A stretch of 64,000 nucleotides of DNA from JAIBJN01 sp963775505 (GCA_963775505.1 CAVZIL010000007.1:310001-374000); one strand, 5' to 3'. Shown: positions 10,101 through 19,064, counted from the stretch's first letter. Notes: a model not told the origin generated them from the sequence alone. Numbers and translations: made by a program.

Positions 10101-10920
10101 GTCGCACGAGGTCGTCTACGCGACCTCGGACTTCCACAGGCCCTGGAACATCGGCGTCACGCCTGACCCGACTATCCAGGCCCGGATCGACGAGCTGAAC
10201 ACCGAGCTCCGGCCGATCCTGGCCGGCGAGATCGGCTCGTCCGACAGGGTGGTCCCGCGGTCCGACTCGTGCGGACGCGTCGACGGACGGCTCTGCGAGT
10301 CGCTCGAGGGCAACATCGTCACCGACGCGATGCGGCTCACGTTCGAGACCGACTTCGCGATCACCAATTCGGGCGGCCTCCGGGCCGACCTGACCTGCCC
10401 GACGACGGACAGCCCGGACGACTTCTGTCCGGCATTCACGCCTCCGCCCTTCCCGATCACCAGGGGGCAGGTGCTGGGCGTGCTTCCGTTCGGAAACCTG
10501 GTGGCGACCGTCGACGTCGACGGGGCCGAGCTCAAGACGTTCCTCGAGAACGGCGTCTCGCTGATGCCGGCGGCCAACGGCCGCTTCCCGCAGGTCTCGG
10601 GGCTCTGCTTCGACTACGACGTCGCCGCACCGGCCGGGAGCCGAGTGATACTGGCCAGTGTCGTCCGCCAGGCCGCGGACGGCTCGTGCACAGGCGCCGC
10701 GGTCGACCTGACGGCGGCGTCGATGTACCACATCGCCATCAACGACTTCATGGCGGCGGGAGGCGACGGCTACCCGAACGTGGCGAGCCGTGCGCACTCG
10801 CGCGAGATCATGGATCAGACGGTGGCCGACTGGATCACGGCGAACTCGCCGCTCAGCCCGGCGATCCAGGGGCGGATCGTCTGCGTTGGAGCAGCCTGTC
10901 CGCCGGTGACCGCTCCGTAA
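7146..10920 (+). CDS. Secreted alkaline-phosphatase-like / 5'-nucleotidase fusion, three frameshifts
   Basis: Restored product about 1257 aa. Residues 1-37 form a signal peptide. The first half is a type I phosphodiesterase/nucleotide pyrophosphatase-like domain: FAADGMRPD (metal aspartate), LSTGTWPGEHG (nucleophile region), VSSDHGF (metal ligands) and a terminal ARGKVLLDIVKGG segment. The second half is a UshA-type 5'-nucleotidase: ILDISDYHGQL, GNHNFDRG and GHLGAT for the di-metal site, then NSGGLRADL, GVLPFGNLVATV and NDFMAAGGDGYP for the nucleotide-binding C-domain. Frames change near 8490-8500 (within a CGCG run), near 9223 (extra base) and near 9735 (extra base); each segment is clearly coding and they join without loss. 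A strong SD (GGGAGAGGAG) precedes ATG 7146. It likely scavenges phosphate from extracellular nucleotides. Whether the breaks are real or errors cannot be decided here. Confidence 0.85.
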
Positions 10921-10943
10921 TCGACTCCGCGCTGCCGAGCCGC

Positions 10944-11765
10944 TCAGCCGATCGCGCTGAGCGGCTCGGCCCCGCGCGGGAAACGGCGGTCGGCGATCAG
11001 CGCCCAGCCCTCCGCCGACCAGGCGTAGGTGCGCACGCGGAGGCGCCGCTCCTCCGCCTCCACGAGGTGGAGCCCGCGCGCCTCGCCCCGCCTGCTCGGA
11101 CGCGGCTGCCCGAGCCCGGGGGCGGTGACGACGGTCGTCCCGTGCACCGGGCCCACCACGACCTCGAACTCGCGCCGCTCGCCGACGGCACTCTGGTGGA
11201 CGTGGCCTGAGAGGATGAGCTCGGCGCCGGCGTCGACGAGGCCCCCGAGCACCGACCCGCGGCGCGCGACCGGGCGCTTGTAGCTCCGCCAGGGCGCACC
11301 GATCAGGTGATGGTGAAGCGCGACGACCTTCAGCGCGCCGACCGGGGCGTCCGCGAGGACTTGCGCTGCGTGCTCGAGCTGGCTCGGTCGTAGCGTCCCG
11401 CCCTGGTGCTTCCAGGGCGTCACCGAGTTGAGCCCGCAGATGACGACGCTGTCCGAGTGGTAGACGGGCTCGAGCTGCGGCCATTGGCTCCGGAACGCGG
11501 TAAACGTCTTCGTGAACCGCGCCGGCGACCACGGCGGTATGTCGTGATTCCCCGGAACGACGACGAGGGGACACTCGAGCGAGCGCAGAAGCGTCGCCGC
11601 ACGTTCGTGCTCGGCGGGCCGGTTTCGGTGCGTGAGGTCGCCGGTCGCGACCACGAGCTCCGCTCCGGTCTCCTGGACGAGCGCCCGCAGGTCCGCCTCC
11701 ACCTCGGGCTCCTCGCGCGTCCCCGCGTGGAGGTCGGAGACGTGCAGCAGGCGGAGGGGCGGCAT
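10944..11765 (-). CDS. Calcineurin-like metallophosphoesterase (Icc/CpdA class)
   Basis: 273 aa. All five metallophosphoesterase motifs are present: HVSDLHAG, ATGDLTHR, VVVPGNHD, ALHHHLIG and LSGHVHQS. This arrangement is typical of class III cyclic-nucleotide phosphodiesterase-like proteins, cytosolic and without a signal peptide. The real substrate in such homologues is often not cAMP, so only a general phosphoesterase role is claimed. It is convergent with the bifunctional phosphatase (23 bp apart) and divergent from the small gene at 11791. Confidence 0.9.
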   Translation of the reverse strand: MPPLRLLHVSDLHAGTREEPEVEADLRALVQETGAELVVATGDLTHRNRPAEHERAATLLRSLECPLVVVPGNHDIPPWSPARFTKTFTAFRSQWPQLEPVYHSDSVVICGLNSVTPWKHQGGTLRPSQLEHAAQVLADAPVGALKVVALHHHLIGAPWRSYKRPVARRGSVLGGLVDAGAELILSGHVHQSAVGERREFEVVVGPVHGTTVVTAPGLGQPRPSRRGEARGLHLVEAEERRLRVRTYAWSAEGWALIADRRFPRGAEPLSAIG

Positions 11766-11778
11766 CGGGCCGGGAGAC

Positions 11779-11784
11779 TATAGT
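11779..11784 (+). promoter_or_regulatory. -10 box, leaderless promoter of the gene at 11791
   Basis: TATAGT lies exactly 6 nt before ATG 11791, so transcription would start on or beside the start codon. There is no Shine-Dalgarno sequence. Confidence 0.6.
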
Positions 11785-11790
11785 GAGGGC

Positions 11791-12030
11791 ATGGTCGACG
11801 AACCTGCGGAGATCTTCGACGACATGTACCTCGGCCTCCGGGCCGGTGCGGCAGAGCGCAAGAAGCGGCGTGGCGAGCCGCTTTCCGCCGAGGAGCAGGA
11901 GGTCCTCGGCCGCTGGCAGCGTCTCTCGGCCTGGCGGAAGACGCTGGCCGTGGGCGCGTTCGCGGTCGGGACGTTCGGCCTCGGCTTCACGCTCGGCGGC
12001 CTCATCTTCGGCCGCTGGCGCAGGGCCTAG
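11791..12030 (+). CDS. Small membrane protein of unknown function
   Basis: 79 aa. The first 50 residues are charged and soluble-looking (IFDDMYLGLRAGAAERKKRR, then an acidic helix ending WQRLSAWRK). The last 30 residues form one membrane helix rich in Gly (VGAFAVGTFGLGFTLGGLIFG) closed by basic residues. A tail-anchored or single-pass protein is inferred. It has no recognised family. The start is supported by a -10 box 6 nt upstream. It is followed after 25 bp by another small membrane protein gene. Confidence 0.65.
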   Translation: MVDEPAEIFDDMYLGLRAGAAERKKRRGEPLSAEEQEVLGRWQRLSAWRKTLAVGAFAVGTFGLGFTLGGLIFGRWRRA

Positions 12031-12055
12031 CCGATCCACGGCGAAAGGGCGCCGC

Positions 12056-12481
12056 ATGCCGGATGCGGAGCACGAGGAGGCGGTGCGCCTCGACGCACGC
12101 CCGCACGGCGCTGCCCTGGTCCGGCCGCTGCTGCGACCGCTCGCGGTCGTCGGCGCCGGCCTCGTCCTGGTCGTCGTCGGCCAGGAGTACTGGATCGCCG
12201 GCGTGGCCGGGGCGGCGCTCCTCGTCCTCGGCGCCCTGCTTGCGTTCCGCGCGGTCCTGCGCTGGGACCGGACACGGCTCCTGCTCACCTCCGAGAAGCT
12301 GACGGTCGTCTACGGCGTGGCACGGCGACGCTCGGCGTCGGTGGCGCTGGCGCACGCGCCGGCGCTCGAGTTCGAGCAGGGCGTGCTGGGCAGGATCTTC
12401 GGCTACGGGACGCTCGTCGCCGGCGACTTCGAGGTGCCGTACGTGCCGGACGCCCGTCGCCTCCGCAAGCTCGTTCGCTAG
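12056..12481 (+). CDS. Bacterial PH-domain-like membrane protein (bPH2/YdbS type)
   Basis: 141 aa. Two adjacent membrane helices (residues about 22-38 and 43-63) are followed by RWDRTRLLLTSEKLTVVYGVARRRSASVALAHAPALEFEQGVLGRIFGYG (given here only as the region 68-118), a pattern of strand-forming segments ending in GRIFGYGTLVAG that is typical of the bacterial PH (DUF304) domain. The role is unknown. An SD-like GAAAGGG lies 7 nt before ATG 12056. It probably shares a transcript with the gene at 11791. Confidence 0.7.
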   Translation: MPDAEHEEAVRLDARPHGAALVRPLLRPLAVVGAGLVLVVVGQEYWIAGVAGAALLVLGALLAFRAVLRWDRTRLLLTSEKLTVVYGVARRRSASVALAHAPALEFEQGVLGRIFGYGTLVAGDFEVPYVPDARRLRKLVR

Positions 12482-12484
12482 CGG

Positions 12485-13069
12485 CTAGGAGATGCCGATC
12501 ACGCCCGTGGTGCCGGTGACGCGCCAGTCACCGTCCGCCTGCTCGAGGACGTAGGTGAGCCACTGGCCGCCGAGGCAGGCGAAGAATATGTCGTTCGGGA
12601 CCGTCACCCGCACTGAGCCCCCGGAGATCGGCCCGAGGGTGACCAGCACGCCGTTCCCCTTGACGTGGGCGCAACGGTCCTTGCCGACGATCACAGAGTC
12701 GGGATCCTCGACGAACTTCACCGTCGGAAGGTCGTCGAGCTCGCGCAGGATCGCGGCCTGCTCCTCGGCGGAGAGTGCGCTCCCGCTGGGCGGCGCGGCG
12801 TCCGGGTTCCCGGCACCGCGGTCGATGCGGACATCGATGAACACGCGCTCGAACGGTGACTCGGCGTCTCCGAATGTGTGGTCCTTCGTGACGAGCTGGC
12901 GGACGACAGCCGAGTAGACGGCGACCGTCCGTGCGTCAGGCTCGACTGTGGAGCTGCCAGCCTCCGTCGTCGCGCCGCCGGTCTGCGTTGTGGGGCCGCC
13001 CTGGTTGGAGCGGTCGCAGGCGGCCAGCGCGAGCGCGACGCCGACGAGCAGGACGCTTATTCGCTTCAT
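12485..13069 (-). CDS. Putative lipoprotein
   Basis: 194 aa. A lipoprotein signal peptide ends in the lipobox LAAC (Cys18), followed by a Ser/Gly/Thr linker. The mature part has an alpha/beta look with no known motif; it contains SALSAEEQAAILREL and a pair of cysteines late in the chain (DRCAHV, FACLGG). Such proteins are common in actinobacterial genomes; no function is assigned. It is divergent from uvrA. Confidence 0.65.
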   Translation of the reverse strand: MKRISVLLVGVALALAACDRSNQGGPTTQTGGATTEAGSSTVEPDARTVAVYSAVVRQLVTKDHTFGDAESPFERVFIDVRIDRGAGNPDAAPPSGSALSAEEQAAILRELDDLPTVKFVEDPDSVIVGKDRCAHVKGNGVLVTLGPISGGSVRVTVPNDIFFACLGGQWLTYVLEQADGDWRVTGTTGVIGIS

Positions 13070-13114
13070 GCCTCCTATATACGGACAGGAGCCGGCAGCT
13101 GGTCACGGCTCGAA

Positions 13115-13130
13115 TCGAACATCTGTTCTA
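13115..13130 (+). promoter_or_regulatory. LexA (SOS) operator upstream of uvrA
   Basis: TCGAACATCTGTTCTA contains GAAC-N4-GTTC, the core of the Gram-positive/actinobacterial SOS box (mycobacterial consensus TCGAAC-N4-GTTCGA). It covers the expected -35 position of the uvrA promoter, whose -10 box is at 13145-13150. Confidence 0.8.
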
Positions 13131-13144
13131 TCCGGGCACAGGGC

Positions 13145-13150
13145 TAGACT
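13145..13150 (+). promoter_or_regulatory. -10 box, leaderless promoter of uvrA
   Basis: TAGACT sits 6 nt before ATG 13157, so the transcript should begin at the start codon. The LexA-type operator overlaps the -35 region. Confidence 0.65.
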
Positions 13151-13156
13151 CACCTG

Positions 13157-15994
13157 ATGGCCCAAGACGAGCTCGTCGTCCACGGCGCCCGCGAGCACAA
13201 CCTCAAGGACATCACCGTCCGGCTGCCGCGGAACGCGCTCATCTGCGTGACCGGGCTTTCCGGGTCCGGGAAGTCCTCGCTCGCCTTCGACACGATCTAC
13301 GCCGAGGGCCAGCGCCGCTACGTGGAGTCGCTCTCCGCCTACGCGCGCCAGTTTCTGCAGATGATGGAGAAGCCCGACGTCGACTCGATCGACGGGCTCT
13401 CGCCGGCGATCTCGATCGACCAGAAGACGACCTCGCGGAACCCGCGCTCGACCGTGGGCACGGTGACGGAGATCTACGACTACCTCCGCCTCCTCTACGC
13501 GCGCGCGGGGCGGCCCCACTGTCCCATCTGCGGGCGGCCGATCGCGGGGCAGTCCGTCGAGGCGATCGTCGACCAGGTGCTCCGGCTCCCCGAGCGCACG
13601 AAGTTCACCGTCAACGCGCCGGTCGTCCGCGACCGGAAGGGCGAGTACAAGGACCTCCTCGAGCAGCTCCGCGGCGAGGGGTTCACGCGCGTGAAGGTGG
13701 ACGGGGAACAGCGCGACCTCGACGAGGAGATCCAGCTCGACAAGAAGCTCAAGCACACGATCGAGGTCGTCGTCGACAGGCTCGTGATGAAGGACGACCT
13801 GCGCCACCGGCTGACGGATTCGATCGAGACGGCGCTCGAACTGGCCGACAGGCTGGTGACGATCGACGTCGTCGACGGCGAGCCGATGACCTTCTCGGAG
13901 CGATTCGCCTGTCCCGAGCACGGCGTCGGCCTTCCGGAGCTGCAGCCGCGGGTCTTCTCCTTCAACTCGCCTCACGGCGCCTGTCCGCGCTGCACGGGCC
14001 TCGGCGCCCAGCAGGAAATCGACCCCGACCTGCTCGTCCCCGACCCGAGCCTCTCGATCTCCGAAGGCGCGCTCGTCCCCTGGTCGGTGGGGAGCTCGAG
14101 CTACTACGAGTCGATCATCCAGGCGATCGCCGAGCGCTACGAGATCGACGTCGACAACCCCTGGCAGGACCTCACCGAGGAGCAGCAGAACCTCTTCCTC
14201 TTCGGGACGAACGGCGACAAGATCTACGTCACCTACCGAAACCGGATGGGCCGGCGGCGGGCGTACATGCTCGCGTTCGAGGGAATCGTCAACAGCCTGG
14301 AGAAGCGGTACAAGGAGACCGACTCCTCGCAGCAGCGCGAGCGGATCGAGGAGTACATGAGCTTCCGGCCGTGCCCGGCGTGCGGCGGGGCGCGCCTCAA
14401 GCCCGAGGTGCTCGCGGTCACGGTCGGCGGGAAGAACATCCACGAGCTGACGCAGCTCTCGGTGACGCGCGCGATCGAGTTCCTCGACGGGCTCGAGCTG
14501 ACCGAGACCGAGGAGCTGATCGGCGCCCGGATCATCAAGGAGATCCGGGAGCGGCTGACGTTCCTCGACAACGTCGGCGTCGGCTACCTCCAGCTCGACC
14601 GCGCCGCCTCGACGCTCTCCGGCGGGGAGGCGCAACGCCTGCGGCTGGCGACGCAGATCGGCTCGCAGCTCGTCGGCGTCCTCTACATCCTCGACGAGCC
14701 GTCCATCGGGCTCCACCAGCGGGACAACGCGAAGCTGATCGGTACGCTCGAGCGCCTGCGCGACCTGGGCAACACGGTGCTCGTCGTCGAGCACGACGAG
14801 CAGATGATGCGCGCCGCGAGCTGGCTCGTCGACATGGGCCCCGGGGCCGGCGAGCACGGGGGGCACGTGGTCGCCGAGGGCCCGGCCGCGAAGGTGGAGA
14901 AGAGCAAGAGCTCGATCACGGGCCAGTACCTCTCGCGCGCGAGGGAGATCGCCGTCCCGGAGCGGCGCGGCGTCGACCTGGGCTCGTTCAGGGTGCTCGG
15001 AGCGCGGATGCACAACCTCAAGGACATCGACGTCGAGTTCCCCGTGGGGAAGTTCGTCGCCGTGACGGGCGTGTCCGGCTCGGGCAAGTCCACGCTGGTG
15101 AACGAGATCGTCTACAAGGCGCTCGCCAACCGGCTTCATCGAATGCGCGTGAAGCCCGGGGACCACGACGCGGTCGAGGGGATCGACTGCTTCGACAAGG
15201 TGATCGACATCGACCAGTCGCCCATCGGCCGCACGCCGCGCTCGAACCCGGCGACGTACACGAAGCTCTTCGACTCGATCCGCGAGCTCTACTCGCAGAC
15301 GCCCGACGCGAAGGTGCGCGGCTACAAGCCCGGCCGCTTCTCCTTCAACGTCCGCGGCGGCCGCTGCGAGACGTGCAAGGGCGACGGGACGATCAAGATC
15401 GAGATGCACTTCCTCCCGGACGTCTACGTCCCGTGCGAGACCTGCGGCGGCAAGCGCTACAACCGCGAGACGCTGGAGGCGCGCTTCAAGGGCAAGTCGA
15501 TCGCCGACGTGCTCGAGATGTCGGTCGAGGAGGCGCTCGGGTTCTTCGCCAAGATCCCCAAGATCAGGCGGCGCCTGCAGACCCTGCACGACGTCGGGCT
15601 CGACTACATCAAGCTCGGCCAGCCGGCGACGACCCTCTCCGGCGGCGAGGCGCAGCGGGTGAAGCTCTCGTCCGAGCTCTCGAAGGTGGCGACGGGGAGG
15701 ACGCTCTACATCCTCGACGAGCCGACGACGGGGCTCCACTTCGCCGATATCGAGAAGCTCCTGGAGGTGCTGCAGCGGCTCGTGGACGCGGGCAACACCG
15801 TGCTCGTGATCGAGCACAACCTCGACGTGATCAAGCAGGCGGACTGGATCGTCGACCTCGGCCCCGAGGGCGGCGAGGCCGGGGGCGAGGTGATCGCGAG
15901 CGGCACGCCCGAGCAGGTCGCCGAGGTGGAGGAGAGCTCCACCGGGCAGTTCCTGCGAGAGCTCCTGCCGAGCGCGGCTGCCGCAGCGGCATAG
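13157..15994 (+). CDS. uvrA: Excinuclease ABC subunit A
   Basis: 945 aa, the usual length. UvrA is the damage-sensing ATPase dimer of nucleotide excision repair. First nucleotide-binding domain: Walker A GLSGSGKSSLAF, then the zinc module HCPICGRP with CPEHG / CPRCTGLG, signature LSGGEAQRLRLA, and LYILDEPSIGLH. Second domain: GVSGSGKSTLVN, zinc hairpin CETCKGDG with CETCGGKRYN, LSGGEAQRVKLS and LYILDEPTTGLH. It lies behind a LexA-type box and a leaderless -10, so it should be SOS-induced. Confidence 0.98.
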   Translation: MAQDELVVHGAREHNLKDITVRLPRNALICVTGLSGSGKSSLAFDTIYAEGQRRYVESLSAYARQFLQMMEKPDVDSIDGLSPAISIDQKTTSRNPRSTVGTVTEIYDYLRLLYARAGRPHCPICGRPIAGQSVEAIVDQVLRLPERTKFTVNAPVVRDRKGEYKDLLEQLRGEGFTRVKVDGEQRDLDEEIQLDKKLKHTIEVVVDRLVMKDDLRHRLTDSIETALELADRLVTIDVVDGEPMTFSERFACPEHGVGLPELQPRVFSFNSPHGACPRCTGLGAQQEIDPDLLVPDPSLSISEGALVPWSVGSSSYYESIIQAIAERYEIDVDNPWQDLTEEQQNLFLFGTNGDKIYVTYRNRMGRRRAYMLAFEGIVNSLEKRYKETDSSQQRERIEEYMSFRPCPACGGARLKPEVLAVTVGGKNIHELTQLSVTRAIEFLDGLELTETEELIGARIIKEIRERLTFLDNVGVGYLQLDRAASTLSGGEAQRLRLATQIGSQLVGVLYILDEPSIGLHQRDNAKLIGTLERLRDLGNTVLVVEHDEQMMRAASWLVDMGPGAGEHGGHVVAEGPAAKVEKSKSSITGQYLSRAREIAVPERRGVDLGSFRVLGARMHNLKDIDVEFPVGKFVAVTGVSGSGKSTLVNEIVYKALANRLHRMRVKPGDHDAVEGIDCFDKVIDIDQSPIGRTPRSNPATYTKLFDSIRELYSQTPDAKVRGYKPGRFSFNVRGGRCETCKGDGTIKIEMHFLPDVYVPCETCGGKRYNRETLEARFKGKSIADVLEMSVEEALGFFAKIPKIRRRLQTLHDVGLDYIKLGQPATTLSGGEAQRVKLSSELSKVATGRTLYILDEPTTGLHFADIEKLLEVLQRLVDAGNTVLVIEHNLDVIKQADWIVDLGPEGGEAGGEVIASGTPEQVAEVEESSTGQFLRELLPSAAAAAA

Positions 15995-16032
15995 TTCTTC
16001 GTGCTCGCCGAGTCCTGGCTGCTGTCGGGAGA

Positions 16033-16038
16033 TAGCCT
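16033..16038 (+). promoter_or_regulatory. -10 box, leaderless promoter of the gene at 16045
   Basis: TAGCCT lies 6 nt before the GTG start at 16045, the same geometry as upstream of uvrA and msrB. Confidence 0.55.
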
Positions 16039-16044
16039 GACCGC

Positions 16045-16716
16045 GTGAACGCCGAGGCGCAGTCGGCCCCAGAGCAGAGCCCGGAGAAGCGCTGGTGGCT
16101 GCGGACCCTGGCCGTCTGCCAGTCTCCGCGGCCCGTCTTCGCAGCTTTGCGGGATCCCTCGCCGCGGGAGGCGGAGGCCCGCGAGGAGCCGATCCTCGCC
16201 ATCATCATCCTCGCGGGCATCGCCGCGATCCTGCTCGCCCCCGAGACCGGGCGCCTGCTCGACGAGAGCCTCGTCGACGACTCGATCGCCGTCCTCGCGG
16301 TGCTCGTCTTCCTGACCGGGGCGATCTACGGGGCGTTCGCCTACTGGATCGGCGGAGCCTTCCTCTACGTCGGCCTGCGCGGCGCGGGCTCGCAGGGGAC
16401 GTACCGGCGTGGGCGGCACATCCTCGCCTTCGCAGCGGTGCCGACGGTGCTCGGGCTTTTCCTCGTCTGGCCCGTCAGGCTGCTCGTCTACGGAACGGAC
16501 TCGTTCCGCACGGGAGGCAGCGACACCGGCGTCGGGCCACTCCTCTTCGACCTGGCCGAGGGCGCCTTCGTCCTGTGGTCGCTCGGTCTACTGATCTACG
16601 GGATCGCGGTCGTCGAGCGCTGGCGCCTGCTGCGCGGCGCCGTCGCGGTCGCCCTGGCGGTGCTCGCGATCCTCGTGCTCACGTTTCCGTTCGTGCTGGC
16701 GGTCTCGGCGAGCTGA
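16045..16716 (+). CDS. Yip1-like multi-pass membrane protein
   Basis: 223 aa. A soluble N-terminus carries the motif CQSPRPVFAALRDP, typical of Yip1-domain (PF04893) proteins, followed by five hydrophobic segments (about residues 52-72, 83-101, 113-138, 168-188 and 196-221). Bacterial Yip1 proteins have no established role. Its last 38 nt overlap the convergent panB gene. The GTG start is supported by the adjacent -10 box. Confidence 0.75.
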   Translation: MNAEAQSAPEQSPEKRWWLRTLAVCQSPRPVFAALRDPSPREAEAREEPILAIIILAGIAAILLAPETGRLLDESLVDDSIAVLAVLVFLTGAIYGAFAYWIGGAFLYVGLRGAGSQGTYRRGRHILAFAAVPTVLGLFLVWPVRLLVYGTDSFRTGGSDTGVGPLLFDLAEGAFVLWSLGLLIYGIAVVERWRLLRGAVAVALAVLAILVLTFPFVLAVSAS

Positions 16717-17564
16717 GGAACGCCTCGAGCTCGTCCACGGGCATCGCGTACGTGTGCTCCTCGCCGGGGAACTCGCCAGAGCGCACCTCGGCGGCGAAGC
16801 GCTCGAGCGCCCGCTGGATCGCCGCGCCGATCTCCGCATAGCGCTTCGTGAAGCGCGGAGAGTGCCCGCTGTAGAGGCCGAGCAGGTCGTGGAGGACGAG
16901 CACCTGGCCGTCACAGCCGGCGCCCGAGCCGATCCCGATCGTGGGGATCGCGAGCTCCTCGGTGATCCGCGCGGCGACGGGCGCCGGCACCGCCTCCAGG
17001 ACGAGCGCGAAGCAGCCTGCCCGCTCGAGCGCGAGCGCGTCTTCGAGAAGCTGACGCGCCTTGTCGGCCGTCTTGCCCTGCGCCTTGAAGCCGCCGAGCA
17101 TCGTCGCGGACTGGGGCGTCAGCCCGAGGTGGCCCATCACCGGGATCCCGGCGCCGACGAGCGCCGTCACGCGGGAGATGCTCGGCCCGGCTCCCTCGAG
17201 CTTCACGGCGTCCGCTCCGGCCTCCTTGACGAAGCGCACGGCGTTTCGCACCGCGTCCTCGTCCGAGACCTGGTACGAGCCGAACGGCATGTCGGCGATG
17301 ACCAGCGCCCGCTCGGCCCCCCGCGTGACCGCTCGGGCGAGCATGAGCATCTCCTCCATCGTCGCGGGCACCGTCGTGGAGTGGCCGAGGACGGTCATCG
17401 CCGCCGAATCGCCGACGAGGATGAGCTCGATTCCGGCCAGGTCGGCGAGCCGCCCGCTCGGGTAGTCGTAGGCGGTGACCATGACGATCCGCTCACCGCG
17501 GGCATCCCATCTCCCGCAGCTCGGTGAGGGGAAGCTTCCCGTTCGCCTCCGGCCTGCTCGTCAC
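16679..17564 (-). CDS. panB: 3-methyl-2-oxobutanoate hydroxymethyltransferase, frameshift near the N-terminus
   Basis: PanB adds a hydroxymethyl group from methylene-THF to alpha-ketoisovalerate, giving ketopantoate. Motifs: MVTAYDYPSGRLAD, ILVGDSAAMTVLGH, GAGIPVMGHLGLTPQ, LEAVPA, IGIGSGAGCDGQVLVLHDLLG. The longest frame begins at the internal ATG 17482. A better start is GTG 17564, which overlaps the panC stop as GTGA and follows an AAGGAGA SD. Its frame (LPLTELREM) joins the main one by removing a single extra base near 17506-17508, giving LREMDARGERIVMVTAYD, the normal PanB N-terminus. The restored length is about 294 aa. Confidence 0.93.
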
Positions 17565-18372
17565 TCCGGATCTCCTTCCAGCATGACGTTGTCGATGAGC
17601 CGCGTGCGCCCACGCGCACCGCAGCGAGAAGGTAGACGCGCCCGTCCAGTGGCGCAACCTCGACGTACTCGGGCTCGAGCAGCGGCTCTCCCGCGAGCAA
17701 GGCGCCCGCGACTGCCGCGGCGTCCTGGCCGCGCTCGTGCGCGACGGCCCCGGCCTCGAGCGCCTGGGGGATCGCCCGCGCCGCGGCGCGCTCCTCCGGC
17801 GAGAGGAAGGCGTTGCGCGAGCTGACCGCGACGCCGTCCTCGTCGCGGACGGTCGGGACGATGCGCAGCTCGAGCTCGAGGTCGAGATCCTTCGCCATCC
17901 GAGCGACGAGCGCGGCCTGCTGGGCGTCCTTGCGTCCGAAGTAGGCAACGTCGGGCCGGACGATGTTGAAGAGCTTGAGGCAGACGGTCGCGACTCCGCG
18001 AAAGTGGCCCGGGCGCACGGCGCCTTCCAGCTGCCGCCCGATCGTCTCCACGTGCACCCAGGTCTGGAAGCCCGGTGGGTACATCTCGTCGACGGAGGGG
18101 ACGAAGAGGTGGTCCACGCTCCAGTCGGCAGCGAGCGCGGCGTCGCGCTCCTCGTCGCGCGGATAGCGGTCGAGATCCTCGTGCTGCCCGAACTGCGCGG
18201 GGTTGACGAAGATGCTCGCGACGACGACGTCGCACTCCTCGCGCGCGCGCCGGACGAGCGCCTCGTGGCCGGCATGCAGCGCCCCCATGGTCGGCACGAG
18301 CCCGATGCGCGAGCCCGCGCGGAGAGGCTCGAGCGCCGTGCGGAGCTCGAGGATCGTCCGGTGCGTGGTCAC
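17561..18372 (-). CDS. panC: Pantothenate synthetase, frameshift near the C-terminus
   Basis: PanC joins pantoate and beta-alanine using ATP. Motifs: VPTMGALHAGH (HIGH-like), SIFVNPAQFGQHEDLDRYPR, PGHFRGVATVCLKLFNIVRPD, YFGRKDAQQ and the KMSKS-like SSRNAFLSPEERA. A single missing base near 17609 shifts the frame; restoring it gives the ending VRVGRTRLIDNVMLEGDPE and a TGA that overlaps the panB GTG. The start GTG 18372 overlaps the stop of the DUF2520 gene (GTGA). The restored length is about 270 aa. Confidence 0.94.
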
Positions 18373-19064
18373 CGCGCGGCGACCGCCGCGGACATCATGT
18401 CGGTGAGGGCCCGGTACATCGGCTCCAGCTCGGGTCGCTGCTCGCGGATGACCTCGAGGTGCCGCTCGATCGTCTCCCAGTCGCCGCGCGTGATCGGGCC
18501 GGTGAGCTGGAAGTCGTTGTCCATCGTCCGCTGCATCAGGGGCAGGAGCGCGTCGGGCGGCGCCCCTGCCTCCTCGAAGAGCTCGGCGGCGGCCCAGTGG
18601 ACCGCCACGAGGAAGCTCTGGGCCATGACGGCGGCGGCGTGGTAGACCAAGCGGTCGTCGTCGTCCAGCTCGAACGGACGCAGGCGGAGGAGATCCGCCA
18701 GCCGGAACCCGGCCCGCAACGCTTCCGCGTGCTCGCCGCTCACGGCCGCCCACGCGCCGTCGAGCTGCTCGGGGCCGCGGTGGCGGACGATCGTCTGCAG
18801 CGGGTGCAGGCTGAACCGGCGGACGTGCGGGTCGAGCGCGTCCAGCGTGCGCGCGCCGCTCGTGTGCGCGATCCAGGGCCCGACCGGAATCGCGGCCGCG
18901 ACCTCGTGGACGGCCCTGTCCGGGACGCAGAGGACGACCAGGTCGGCATCCCCGGTCTCGAGCTCACGGCCGGTCAGGCGCGTCGGCAGCGACTCGGAGA
19001 GCCGCGCCGTGAAGGCGGTGCCGACCCGGCCGGGGCCGACCACACATGCTGATCTGAGCTCCAT
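18369..19064 (-). CDS. Rossmann-fold/DUF2520 protein, candidate ketopantoate reductase
   Basis: 231 aa. The N-terminal Rossmann motif VVGPGRVGTAF binds a nicotinamide dinucleotide; the C-terminal half is DUF2520 (all-helical, containing YHAAAVMAQSFLVA and LTGPITRGDWETIERHL). The family resembles 6-phosphogluconate dehydrogenase-like reductases. It is the first gene of the operon with panC and panB, overlapping panC by 4 nt. No panE or ilvC is seen in the window, so it could supply the ketopantoate-to-pantoate step; this is inferred from context. Confidence 0.85.
   Translation of the reverse strand: MELRSACVVGPGRVGTAFTARLSESLPTRLTGRELETGDADLVVLCVPDRAVHEVAAAIPVGPWIAHTSGARTLDALDPHVRRFSLHPLQTIVRHRGPEQLDGAWAAVSGEHAEALRAGFRLADLLRLRPFELDDDDRLVYHAAAVMAQSFLVAVHWAAAELFEEAGAPPDALLPLMQRTMDNDFQLTGPITRGDWETIERHLEVIREQRPELEPMYRALTDMMSAAVAAR

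Noticed and set aside
16679..17482. Annotating panB from the internal ATG at 17482 as an intact shorter gene
   Set aside because: The family N-terminus, SD and GTGA overlap with panC lie upstream at 17564 and are recovered by removing one base.
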